A stretch of 19,453 nucleotides of DNA from Paracoccaceae bacterium (GTDB lineage Bacteria > Pseudomonadota > Alphaproteobacteria > Rhodobacterales > Rhodobacteraceae), in assembly GCA_023254015.1 (NCBI GenBank), contig JALQYS010000565.1, positions 1-19,453 of the forward strand. Direction: 5' to 3'. This document shows, piece after piece, positions 1 through 6,810 of this stretch; the first letter of the stretch is position 1, and the number at the start of each line of letters is the position of its first letter. The position numbers and the translations under genes were made by a program. The notes beneath the pieces are model-generated. The model was not told the origin of the DNA and made no database searches. It saw only the letters and a list, made by a program, of their open reading frames with translations.

Positions 1-296
1 ATCGTTTCCCCGAGATTGGTTTCATTCTCGCCCCGCAGCATTGGGGACAAGGGTTCGCTCGGGAAGCCCTGATCGCCATAATTGACCGCGCCTTTACTGT
101 CCACATGCTGTCCGAAATCGTCGCAGACGTAGATCCCCGGAATTCGGCGTCGCTTGGTCTGCTGGCCAGCCTTGGTTTCCAGCGTACGGGTTATCGTACG
201 GCAACTTTCAAATTGGGCGACGAATGGTGCGATAGTTTGGATCTGACCTTGCACAAATCAGCTTGGCGCCTTGCATCGAACTCTCGTGTTCCCTAG
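1..296 (+). CDS. GNAT family N-acetyltransferase, 3' fragment
   Basis: This is the C-terminal part of a GCN5-related N-acetyltransferase, cut by the left edge; the reading frame starts at base 3. The visible peptide begins RFPEIGFILAPQHWGQGFAR, which matches the acetyl-CoA binding segment of the family (beta 4, then a Q/RxxGxG/A-like turn seen here as QHWGQGFA, followed by alpha 3 REALIAIIDRAF). The later part, DPRNSASLGLLASLGFQRTG, is the usual N-S-x(3)-L-x(3)-GF motif near the C-terminus. The family transfers acetyl groups from acetyl-CoA to amines; the arrangement resembles RimJ/RimL-type enzymes, but the substrate cannot be told. Codons here include many A/T third positions (att, ttt, ata, gtt), visibly less biased than the helicase gene that follows. 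The stop at 294-296 lies inside the earliest possible helicase start region. Confidence 0.85.
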   Translation, partial: RFPEIGFILAPQHWGQGFAREALIAIIDRAFTVHMLSEIVADVDPRNSASLGLLASLGFQRTGYRTATFKLGDEWCDSLDLTLHKSAWRLASNSRVP

Positions 297-2682
297 TTGT
301 TCACGGGTGCAACCCTCCATTGATCCACAATCCGATCCGCTCTTGAGCGGGCTCAACGCGCCGCAGCGCGAAGCTGTCTTGACGACCGAAGGCCCCGTCC
401 TGATGCTGGCGGGCGCGGGCACCGGCAAGACCAAGGCGCTCACGGCGCGGATTGCGCATATTTTGAACACGCATCGGGCGCGGGCGAACGAGATTCTGTC
501 GGTGACCTTCACCAACAAGGCCGCCCGCGAGATGAAAGAGCGGGTTGGCCGGCTGATCGGCGACGTGGCCGAGGGCATGCCCTGGATGGGCACCTTTCAC
601 TCGCTGTCGGTCAAGATCCTGCGGCGCCATGCCGAACTGGTGGGGCTGAAGTCGAATTTCACCATTCTGGACACCGACGATCAGCTGCGGCTGCTGAAAC
701 AGCTGATCGCGGCGGCCAATATCGACGAAAAGCGTTGGCCCGCGCGGATGCTGGCGGGCATCATCGACGGCTGGAAGAACCGGGCGATGACGCCCGACCG
801 CGTGCCTTCGTCCGAGGCGGCTGCCTTCAACAACCGCGGCACGGAACTTTATGAGCAGTATCAGGACCGCCTGCGCAACCTGAATGCCACCGATTTCGGC
901 GACCTTCTGTTGCATTGCGTGGTGATCTTCCAGAAATACCCCGACCTGCTGGAGCAGTATCAGCGCCGCTTCCGCTATATCCTGGTGGACGAATATCAAG
1001 ACACCAACGTTTGCCAATACCTCTGGCTCCGGCTTTTGGCGCAGGCGCACAAGAACATCTGTTGCGTGGGCGATGACGACCAGTCGATCTATGGCTGGCG
1101 GGGCGCCGAGGTGGGCAATATCCTGCGGTTCGAAAAGGATTTTCCGGGCGCGCAGGTGATCCGGCTGGAACAGAACTACCGGTCCACCCCCCACATCCTT
1201 GCCGCCGCCAGCGCCGTGATCGCCCTCAACGAGGGCCGTCTGGGCAAAACCTTGTGGACCGAGGAAAGCGAAGGCGAAAAGGTGCGCCTCATCGGCCATT
1301 GGGACGGCGAGGAAGAGGCGCGCTGGGTCGGCGAAGAGATTGAAGGCCTGCAACGGGGCAGGGGCCAACGGCGGCCCCATTCGCTGGACGACATGGCGAT
1401 TCTGGTGCGCGCCAGCCACCAGATGCGGGCCTTCGAAGACCGGTTCCTGACCATCGGCCTGCCCTATCGCGTCATCGGTGGCCCGCGCTTTTATGAGCGG
1501 CAGGAAATCCGCGACGCCATGGCCTACTTCCGGCTGGCGGTCAGCCCTGACGATGATCTGGCCTTTGAACGCGTGGTGAACACCCCCAAGCGCGGCCTTG
1601 GCGACAAGGCCGTGCAACTGATCCAGCTTGAGGCGCGCGGCCTTGGCATGCCGCTTCTGGAAGGTGCGCGCAGTCTTTTGGCCAAGGGCGGCATTGGTGG
1701 CAAGGGGGCCGCGCAGCTGCGCGCCTTTGTCGAAGGCGTCGACCGCTGGCATGCCGCCGTGATGAACACCCGGCCCGTTCTGCCCGAGGACAGTCTGGTG
1801 GAACCCCTGTTGCCCGACACGCCCCCCGCCCATGCCGATGGCCATGTGCGGCTGGCCGAGGTGATCCTGGAGGAGTCCGGCTATATCTCGATGTGGCAGA
1901 ACGACAAGACGCCCGAGGCGCCGGGCCGGTTGGAAAACCTGAAGGAACTCGTCAAGGCGCTGGAGCAATTCGACAGCCTACAAGGCTTTCTCGAACACGT
2001 TGCGCTGATCATGGACAATGACAAGGAAGAGGCGGAAGAGAAGGTCACGATCATGACGCTTCACGCCGCCAAGGGGCTGGAATTTCCGGTCGTGTTCCTT
2101 CCCGGCTGGGAAGAGGGGCTGTTCCCAAGCCAGCGCAGCATGGATGAAAGCGGCAAGAAGGGCCTCGAGGAAGAGCGGCGGCTGGCCTATGTGGGCATCA
2201 CCCGGGCCGAGGAGTTGTGCACGATTTCCTACGCCTCGAACCGCCGGGTCTATGGCCAATGGCAAAGCCAGATGCCCAGCCGCTTTGTCGATGAATTGCC
2301 CGCTGACCATGTGGAGGTGCTGACGCCCCCCGGCCTGATGGGCGGCGGCTATGGCGCGGCGGCCGGCCATGGCTTTTCATCGGGGCTGGAGGACCGCGTC
2401 AGCAGGGCCGATGTCTACAACTCGCCCGGATGGCGGCGGTTGCAGGAACGCACGACCCGCCCCATGGCCCAGCCTTCCGAGGCGCGCAACATCACCATCG
2501 ATGCCACGGCCGTCAGCGCCTATGTCACCGGCGAGCGGGTCTTTCACCAGAAATTCGGCTATGGCGAGATCGTCGGCATCGAAGGCGACAAGCTGGATGT
2601 CGAATTCGACCATGCGGGGCTGAAAAAGATCGTCGCCCGCTGGGTGGTGCCTGCCCATCAGGCCGATGACGTTCCGTTCTGA
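271..2682 (+). CDS. uvrD: ATP-dependent DNA helicase, UvrD/PcrA type (SF1A)
   Basis: This 3'-5' superfamily 1A helicase unwinds DNA in nucleotide excision repair, mismatch repair and replication-fork rescue. All motifs are present (numbering from TTG 271): Q motif LNAPQREAV 28-36, Walker A AGAGTGKT 47-54, motif Ia SVTFTNKAAREM about 76-87, DEYQD from D240, GDDDQSIYGWRG 267-278, RLEQNYRST 298-306, TIMTLHAAKGLEF 593-605, and motif VI with RRLAYVGITRAE 636-647. The C-terminus, about 760-800 (GERVFHQKFGYGEIVGIEGD), is the Tudor-like module that contacts RNA polymerase in PcrA/UvrD. The length of 803 residues is normal or slightly long. The start is unsure: an in-frame stop lies at 244, no ATG precedes the Q motif, and TTG 271, GTG 286, GTG 307 and TTG 343 all lack a Shine-Dalgarno sequence. 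GTG 307, 11 bases after the acetyltransferase stop, could be used by reinitiation. Confidence 0.95.
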   Translation: MHRTLVFPSCSRVQPSIDPQSDPLLSGLNAPQREAVLTTEGPVLMLAGAGTGKTKALTARIAHILNTHRARANEILSVTFTNKAAREMKERVGRLIGDVAEGMPWMGTFHSLSVKILRRHAELVGLKSNFTILDTDDQLRLLKQLIAAANIDEKRWPARMLAGIIDGWKNRAMTPDRVPSSEAAAFNNRGTELYEQYQDRLRNLNATDFGDLLLHCVVIFQKYPDLLEQYQRRFRYILVDEYQDTNVCQYLWLRLLAQAHKNICCVGDDDQSIYGWRGAEVGNILRFEKDFPGAQVIRLEQNYRSTPHILAAASAVIALNEGRLGKTLWTEESEGEKVRLIGHWDGEEEARWVGEEIEGLQRGRGQRRPHSLDDMAILVRASHQMRAFEDRFLTIGLPYRVIGGPRFYERQEIRDAMAYFRLAVSPDDDLAFERVVNTPKRGLGDKAVQLIQLEARGLGMPLLEGARSLLAKGGIGGKGAAQLRAFVEGVDRWHAAVMNTRPVLPEDSLVEPLLPDTPPAHADGHVRLAEVILEESGYISMWQNDKTPEAPGRLENLKELVKALEQFDSLQGFLEHVALIMDNDKEEAEEKVTIMTLHAAKGLEFPVVFLPGWEEGLFPSQRSMDESGKKGLEEERRLAYVGITRAEELCTISYASNRRVYGQWQSQMPSRFVDELPADHVEVLTPPGLMGGGYGAAAGHGFSSGLEDRVSRADVYNSPGWRRLQERTTRPMAQPSEARNITIDATAVSAYVTGERVFHQKFGYGEIVGIEGDKLDVEFDHAGLKKIVARWVVPAHQADDVPF

Positions 2683-2690
2683 TCAAATCC

Positions 2691-2716
2691 AAGGCAAAGC
2701 CTTCGGCGTTTCTTAA
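2691..2716 (+). terminator. possible weak terminator after the helicase gene
   Basis: The short inverted repeat AAGGC-aaa-GCCTT (2691-2703) starts 8 bases after the helicase stop and is followed by a T-rich run (gtttctt). An alternative pairing of aaagcc with ggcgttt is also possible. The stem is only 5 bp, so termination is uncertain. The same 79-base gap must hold the promoter for the H-NOX-like operon, and I see no clear -35/-10 pair there. Confidence 0.25.
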
Positions 2717-2761
2717 GGTGGACGCCCTAGACTGTGCGGGAATCAGCAACCCGGACCCGCC

Positions 2762-3352
2762 ATGCATGGCTTGATCAACCGCTCCATCCAGGGATTTCTG
2801 CGCGACACCTACGGTCCGCAGATCTGGACGCAGATCGCGCGTGAGGCGCGGCTGGGCTTTGACGGCTTCGAACCCATGCTGTCCTATGACCCGGCCCTGA
2901 CGACGGCGGTTCTCGCCGCGGCCTCCAAGATTCTGAAACGCCCGGTTGAAGGGGTGCTTGAGGATCTGGGCACCTATCTGGTGTCGCACCCCAACACCGA
3001 GGCTGTGCGCAGGCTCTTGCGGTTCGGCGGCGTCACGTTCGATGACTTCCTGCTGTCGCTGGAAGATCTGCCGGAACGGGCGCGGCTGGCCTTGCCCGAT
3101 CTTGATCTGCCGGCGCTGGAGCTGACGGAAACCAGATATGCCGAGTATCGGCTGACGGTTGACGGGGAGATTGCGGGGATGGGGCAGGTGATGCTGGGGC
3201 TGTTGCGCGCCATGGCTGATGATTATGGCGCGCTGGTGCTGCTGGACTGGGACGGCGGGCAGGGCGGTGTCGAAACGATCACGATCCAGCTGCTTGACCG
3301 TCGCCATTCCACCGGGCGCGCCTTCGATCTGGCCGGCGGGGTGGGGCCATGA
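2762..3352 (+). CDS. H-NOX-like (heme NO-binding fold) sensor lacking the heme ligand
   Basis: This 196-residue protein has the length and layout of a stand-alone H-NOX. It opens with MHGLINRSIQGFLRDTYG (families typically begin M-x-G-x-(I/V)-N-x(2)-(I/L)), then has the helical distal subdomain, the F-DDFLLSLEDLPERARLALPD helix-strand region, and GMGQVMLGLLRAMADDYG matching the conserved (F/V)xxGLL(R/K)G(L/M)A helix. H-NOX proteins bind heme through a histidine (His102 in Thermoanaerobacter H-NOX) in an N-L-H-x-R-V-like helix; the aligned position here is Pro104 in DLPERA. The YxSxR propionate-binding motif aligns with VDGEI, so it is also lost. The fold is therefore supported but heme and NO binding are doubtful; it may sense another ligand or act only as a partner protein. 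Its stop overlaps the start of the downstream cyclase (ATGA), so the two are translationally coupled. There is no obvious Shine-Dalgarno sequence. Confidence 0.85.
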   Translation: MHGLINRSIQGFLRDTYGPQIWTQIAREARLGFDGFEPMLSYDPALTTAVLAAASKILKRPVEGVLEDLGTYLVSHPNTEAVRRLLRFGGVTFDDFLLSLEDLPERARLALPDLDLPALELTETRYAEYRLTVDGEIAGMGQVMLGLLRAMADDYGALVLLDWDGGQGGVETITIQLLDRRHSTGRAFDLAGGVGP

Positions 3353-4380
3353 CGCTTGCAACCCGGCTTCCCTTGCCTCTCATCTTTCTGGACGGCCCCG
3401 CGCTGGACCGGCTGATGCCCATGCATTTGCGGCTGGACGGGCGGGGGCTGATCTGTTCGATCGGGCCGACCCTGCTCAAGCTTTTGCCCGACAGCCCCGT
3501 CTTGGGCGAGCCGGTCGACAAGTTCTTTGGCCTGCGCCGCCCGACGGCCAATGCCGATCTGACCGAGCTGCGCCGACGGGTCGGCACGCGGCTGCATCTG
3601 GCGCCGCATCAGGACCCGGGCCTTGTGCTGCGCGGGCTGGCACTGCCGGTCGGCGATGCCGGCGGGCTGGCCGGGGGCATCGGCGGCGGGGTGGGCGGGC
3701 TTTTGGTGAACCTGTCCTTCGGCATCTGGGTGAATGAGGCCGTGCGCCGCTATGGCCTGACGGTTGCCGATTTTGCCGCCACCGATCTGGCGGTGGAAAT
3801 GCTGTATCTAATGGAGGCGAAATCCGCGGTGATGACCGAGTTGCGCAACCTGAACCTGCGGTTGCACGGCGCCAAGGTCGCGGCCGAAGAGCAGGCTCTG
3901 ACCGATGCCCTGACGGGCCTGCGCAACCGCCGCGCGCTGGACCTGCGGCTGGCCGAACTTGTCGCCCGGGGGCAGGACTTTGGCCTGATGCACATGGATC
4001 TGGACTTTTTCAAGCAGGTCAATGACAGCTTTGGCCACGCCGCTGGCGACCATGTTCTGCGCGAGGTGGCGCGGGTGCTGGCCGAGGAAACCCGGGCGAC
4101 CGATCTTGTGGCCCGCGTGGGCGGGGATGAATTCGTGCTGGTGTTTCCCGGTCTTTCCCAGTCCGACCGGCTGCAGCAGATCGCCACGCGCATCATCGAT
4201 CAGGTTTCCGCGCCGATCCCCTTTGAAGATCAGATCTGCCGCATCTCGGCCTCGATCGGAATTGTGATCGCGGATGGTCGATCAGGGGTGGCATGCGAAA
4301 CCCTGCTCGCCGCGGCCGATGAGGCGCTTTACGCCTCCAAACGCAGCGGGCGGGGCAGGGCCAGTCTGGCAGAGGAATGA
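3349..4380 (+). CDS. Diguanylate cyclase with N-terminal HNOBA-like domain (GGDEF)
   Basis: This 343-residue enzyme should make cyclic di-GMP from two GTP. Residues about 10-150 resemble the H-NOX-associated (HNOBA, PAS-like) domain: PMHLRLDGRGLICSIGPTL followed by LGEPVDKFFGLRRP. A short helical linker at about 152-185 leads to a full GGDEF domain: DALTGLRNRRAL 186-197, DLDFFKQVND 217-226 (metal and substrate contacts) and RVGGDEF with GGDEF at 258-262. The product-inhibition I-site RxxD is intact (RATD 249-252, five residues before GGDEF). There are no membrane helices, so it should be cytosolic. It starts inside the last codons of the H-NOX-like gene; in known pairs the H-NOX protein binds and regulates the partner cyclase. 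A Gly-rich stretch at about 102-118 is unusual. Activity is strongly predicted; the input signal is not known. Confidence 0.93.
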   Translation: MTLATRLPLPLIFLDGPALDRLMPMHLRLDGRGLICSIGPTLLKLLPDSPVLGEPVDKFFGLRRPTANADLTELRRRVGTRLHLAPHQDPGLVLRGLALPVGDAGGLAGGIGGGVGGLLVNLSFGIWVNEAVRRYGLTVADFAATDLAVEMLYLMEAKSAVMTELRNLNLRLHGAKVAAEEQALTDALTGLRNRRALDLRLAELVARGQDFGLMHMDLDFFKQVNDSFGHAAGDHVLREVARVLAEETRATDLVARVGGDEFVLVFPGLSQSDRLQQIATRIIDQVSAPIPFEDQICRISASIGIVIADGRSGVACETLLAAADEALYASKRSGRGRASLAEE

Positions 4381-4416
4381 ACAGACAAGGCCCGCGCGCC
4401 GCCCATCGCCGAGGCG

Positions 4417-5487
4417 TCAGCCCAGGCACATCGCCGGGGCGCTTTCCACCGCCGCGACCAGGCTCAGCAGTTGCAGCGTGGCAGGATAATAGCCCTGCTT
4501 GGGGCAAAAAGCCTTCAACGCCTTGGCAAGATGGCCGCTGTCGGCCCGGATCACCAGATCGCGCACGGCGTCGAACCCGGCATAGGTGCTGGCCTCGATG
4601 GTTTCCTTGCCCGAAAGGTCGGTCACCACGGGCGTTTGCGCCCCAGCCAGCCGCCCATACATGGCAAGGGCCTGATGAACGGCCGCATGGTCGCGGTGGC
4701 CGGACCAGACCAGATACAGGGGCACGCGGATGGCGTCGTAACCCGATCTTGGCGCATGCTCCAGCGAGGGGCCGACGCCCAGCGGATCGATCTGCGCCCA
4801 ATCCGGCGCAAGGCCGCGCTGCGCCAGTTCGTTCAGCAGATGCATCCCGTCATGCGCCGCCTTTGCCAGACGGTCGTCCTTTGTCAGATTGGCCAGTTCG
4901 AACAAGGCCCGGGGCATCACATAGGAGGGGTTGAAGATGACGGAGGTTCCGCGCCGGAAGCCGTCGGCTGCGGGCATCAGAACCAGACGGCAGCCATCAC
5001 GCGGGTCGGTTGCCAGGCAGTTGCGGCTGACCGCGCCTGCGATCTCGATTGCCCGCTCACGGGCCTCGGGCCGTCCGAACCGGCCCGCCCCCAGCGCAAG
5101 GCCCCAGGCATAGAACAGGTCGCCATCGGTGGCATTGGCCGCCTCGGGGCCGGTCTGGTCGGGCAGCAGTCGCCAGTTCAGCAGGCCATCGGGCCGTTTC
5201 GTCAGGTTGGCATCCGTCCACGAGCGGATCAGATCGAACGTCGCAAGATCGTCGTTGAAGGCGGCCAGAACCAGACCGTACCCTTGCCCCTCGGAATGGG
5301 TGGCCCCGCCTTGCAGGTGATCGACGACGCGCCCGTCGGGCATCAGGAAGGCCGACTTCCATTTCTCCCAAGCCCGCTGCATCGGTGCCTTCAGGTTCAC
5401 GACGTCGCAGCTGTGCGAGGACGCCAAGGCAAGACGCGGCGCGACAAGCGCCACTCCAAGACCTGCCAGGAACGTCCGTCTTTTCAA
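4417..5487 (-). CDS. Glycoside hydrolase family 8 beta-glucanase, Tat-exported
   Basis: This 356-residue protein belongs to GH8, the family of BcsZ endoglucanases that accompany cellulose or beta-glucan synthases. The family signature is visible as SEGQGYGL 65-72, with Glu66 the likely general acid, and NATDGDLFYAWGL 118-130, carrying the conserved A-(S/T)-D-(A/G)-D block. The N-terminus KRRTFLAGLG plus a hydrophobic run to LALA-SS (about residue 22/23) is a twin-arginine signal peptide, so the enzyme acts in the periplasm. The only start that gives this signal peptide is TTG at 5487; an in-frame stop lies at 5530-5532 and no ATG or GTG lies between. It is convergent with the cyclase gene (36 bases between stops) and sits in the glucan synthase locus, so its likely role is cutting or releasing nascent glucan. 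Cellulose and mixed-linkage glucan cannot be told apart from sequence. Confidence 0.9.
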   Translation of the reverse strand: MKRRTFLAGLGVALVAPRLALASSHSCDVVNLKAPMQRAWEKWKSAFLMPDGRVVDHLQGGATHSEGQGYGLVLAAFNDDLATFDLIRSWTDANLTKRPDGLLNWRLLPDQTGPEAANATDGDLFYAWGLALGAGRFGRPEARERAIEIAGAVSRNCLATDPRDGCRLVLMPAADGFRRGTSVIFNPSYVMPRALFELANLTKDDRLAKAAHDGMHLLNELAQRGLAPDWAQIDPLGVGPSLEHAPRSGYDAIRVPLYLVWSGHRDHAAVHQALAMYGRLAGAQTPVVTDLSGKETIEASTYAGFDAVRDLVIRADSGHLAKALKAFCPKQGYYPATLQLLSLVAAVESAPAMCLG

Positions 5488-5535
5488 GGTATTGTCCGTA
5501 TTCTTCTTGCAACAGCGAAGGAATCTCGCTCAGAT

Positions 5536-5565
5536 AGTATAGCGGATTTCCACCATTCGGCGCAA
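5536..5565 (-). promoter_or_regulatory. candidate sigma-70-like promoter for the GH8 gene
   Basis: Read on the minus strand there is TTGCGC (5565-5560), an 18-base spacer, and TATACT (5541-5536). This would start transcription about 40 bases before the TTG start codon of the GH8 gene. The surrounding 195-base divergent gap (5488-5682) is the least GC-rich part of this locus, which fits a promoter region. It is a match by eye only. Confidence 0.4.
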
Positions 5566-5670
5566 AATCCATTCCGGTAGCGATTTGCTTCCTTAGTTGT
5601 TTCCCCCTTAAATCGAGACGGCAAGACGCCAGGGTTTCAGCCCCGTCAAAAGCCATGCCGGCGTGGACCA

Positions 5671-5675
5671 AAGGA
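5671..5675 (+). promoter_or_regulatory. Shine-Dalgarno fixing a GTG start
   Basis: AAGGA lies seven bases before GTG 5683. The next in-frame start (ATG at 5716) has no comparable site, and starting there would cut into the segment before the first membrane helix. This decides the start of the dCache/HAMP protein. Confidence 0.7.
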
Positions 5676-5682
5676 CCTTACA

Positions 5683-6810
5683 GTGCACGATCACAGCCTT
5701 TCCCGCCTCAATCTCATGCGGGCTTTCACCGGTTTCATGGCCCTGGCCGCGGCCGTCTTTCTGGGCATCACCGTGTTCTTCACCAGCCAGCGCGTTTCGG
5801 CCCTGCAGGAGGAGCTGGTCCGTTCGGTCGTGGACCAGCGCGGGTCACATGTGTCCTTCGACTTGACGCGCGACCTGAACCACCAGTGGAGCAGCCTGAG
5901 CAATCTGGCGGCCATATTGCGCTTTTCCGACAAGGCCGTCTTCCGGTCATTCCTGACGCATGAGGTCGGGACGGGCGAGGCGATCACCTGGGCGGGTTAT
6001 GTCAATGTGCATGGCGATGTGGTCGTCGGCTCTCGCTATCAGGGCGAGGGGCAGAACATTGCGTCGGAAGAGTGGTTTCAGGTCGCCCAGCGTGGGCCTT
6101 CGATCCGCTTTTCCACGCTCTCGGACGGGCGTGAGGTTCTGGTCATGACCAGCCCTGTGCTGTCGAGCAGTGGCGTCAAGGCGGGGTTTGTCACCTTTCA
6201 GTTCCACCCTGAATGGTTCGATGCCCTGATGAATGACATCGCCAACAGCCTTTCGGTCGATCTTGCCATCTTTGATGACCGGGGCCGGCCGGTGATCCAC
6301 ACCTTCCCGCTGGACGACCGGGACAGCGCGCAGGTCTCCGTGCGCAATGCGCTTGCGGGCCAGAAGTCGGTGCTGTTCGAAACCTGGCAGGGTCTGGGGG
6401 CCAGGTATGCCGCCTCTATTCCCTATGTCACTGCCGAGGGCATGCCGATGCTTGGGTGGCGGATCGTCGTTCTGATCTCGCCTCAGGAATTCGGGGGCGA
6501 AACCAATCGTTTGCTTTTCAGCCTTGCCGAGGTTCTGGGGGGCGTGGCAGTGGTGCTCTTGCTGATGTCGCTGGGCTTTATCCGCTTCTTTCTGGCGCCG
6601 CTGCACCGGCTTGTCGAAAGCGCCCATGACCTTGCCGAAGGGGCCGATGTCCTGCCGGCCGAAAATCACCGCACGGCCGAGCTTTCCCTCCTGTCCTCTG
6701 CCCTGGCGCGGTTGCAGGGGCGGCTGCGCCGGGCTGAGGACCGGGCGCAGCAGCTGCAGCAAGAGCTTGACGCCCGCCCGTCGCCGCAGGTCAGGACCGA
6801 TCAGGATTGA
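5683..6810 (+). CDS. Membrane sensor with periplasmic dCache-like domain and HAMP, no output domain
   Basis: This 375-residue inner-membrane protein has a helix at about 14-34, a periplasmic region at 35-275 with the look of a double-Cache/PDC sensor (ITWAGYVNVHGDVVVGSRYQ and VLVMTSPVLSSSGVKAGFVT), a second helix at about 277-303 and a HAMP-like segment at 304-350 (APLHRLVESAHDLAEGADVL). A short charged coiled coil (RAEDRAQQLQQELDARP) closes the chain. No kinase, GGDEF, EAL or methyl-accepting domain follows, so any signal must pass to a separate protein or act mechanically. The GTG start is supported by AAGGA. The gene lies between the GH8 and glucan synthase genes but on the opposite strand, and its last 20 bases overlap the 3' end of the synthase gene. 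A role in controlling glucan synthesis is inferred from position only. Confidence 0.85.
   Translation: MHDHSLSRLNLMRAFTGFMALAAAVFLGITVFFTSQRVSALQEELVRSVVDQRGSHVSFDLTRDLNHQWSSLSNLAAILRFSDKAVFRSFLTHEVGTGEAITWAGYVNVHGDVVVGSRYQGEGQNIASEEWFQVAQRGPSIRFSTLSDGREVLVMTSPVLSSSGVKAGFVTFQFHPEWFDALMNDIANSLSVDLAIFDDRGRPVIHTFPLDDRDSAQVSVRNALAGQKSVLFETWQGLGARYAASIPYVTAEGMPMLGWRIVVLISPQEFGGETNRLLFSLAEVLGGVAVVLLLMSLGFIRFFLAPLHRLVESAHDLAEGADVLPAENHRTAELSLLSSALARLQGRLRRAEDRAQQLQQELDARPSPQVRTDQD

Noticed and set aside
301..1968. 555-residue open frame on the minus strand across the helicase gene
   Set aside because: It mirrors a helicase with every SF1 motif intact; long antisense frames are common in GC-rich DNA and its product is low-complexity with no domain.
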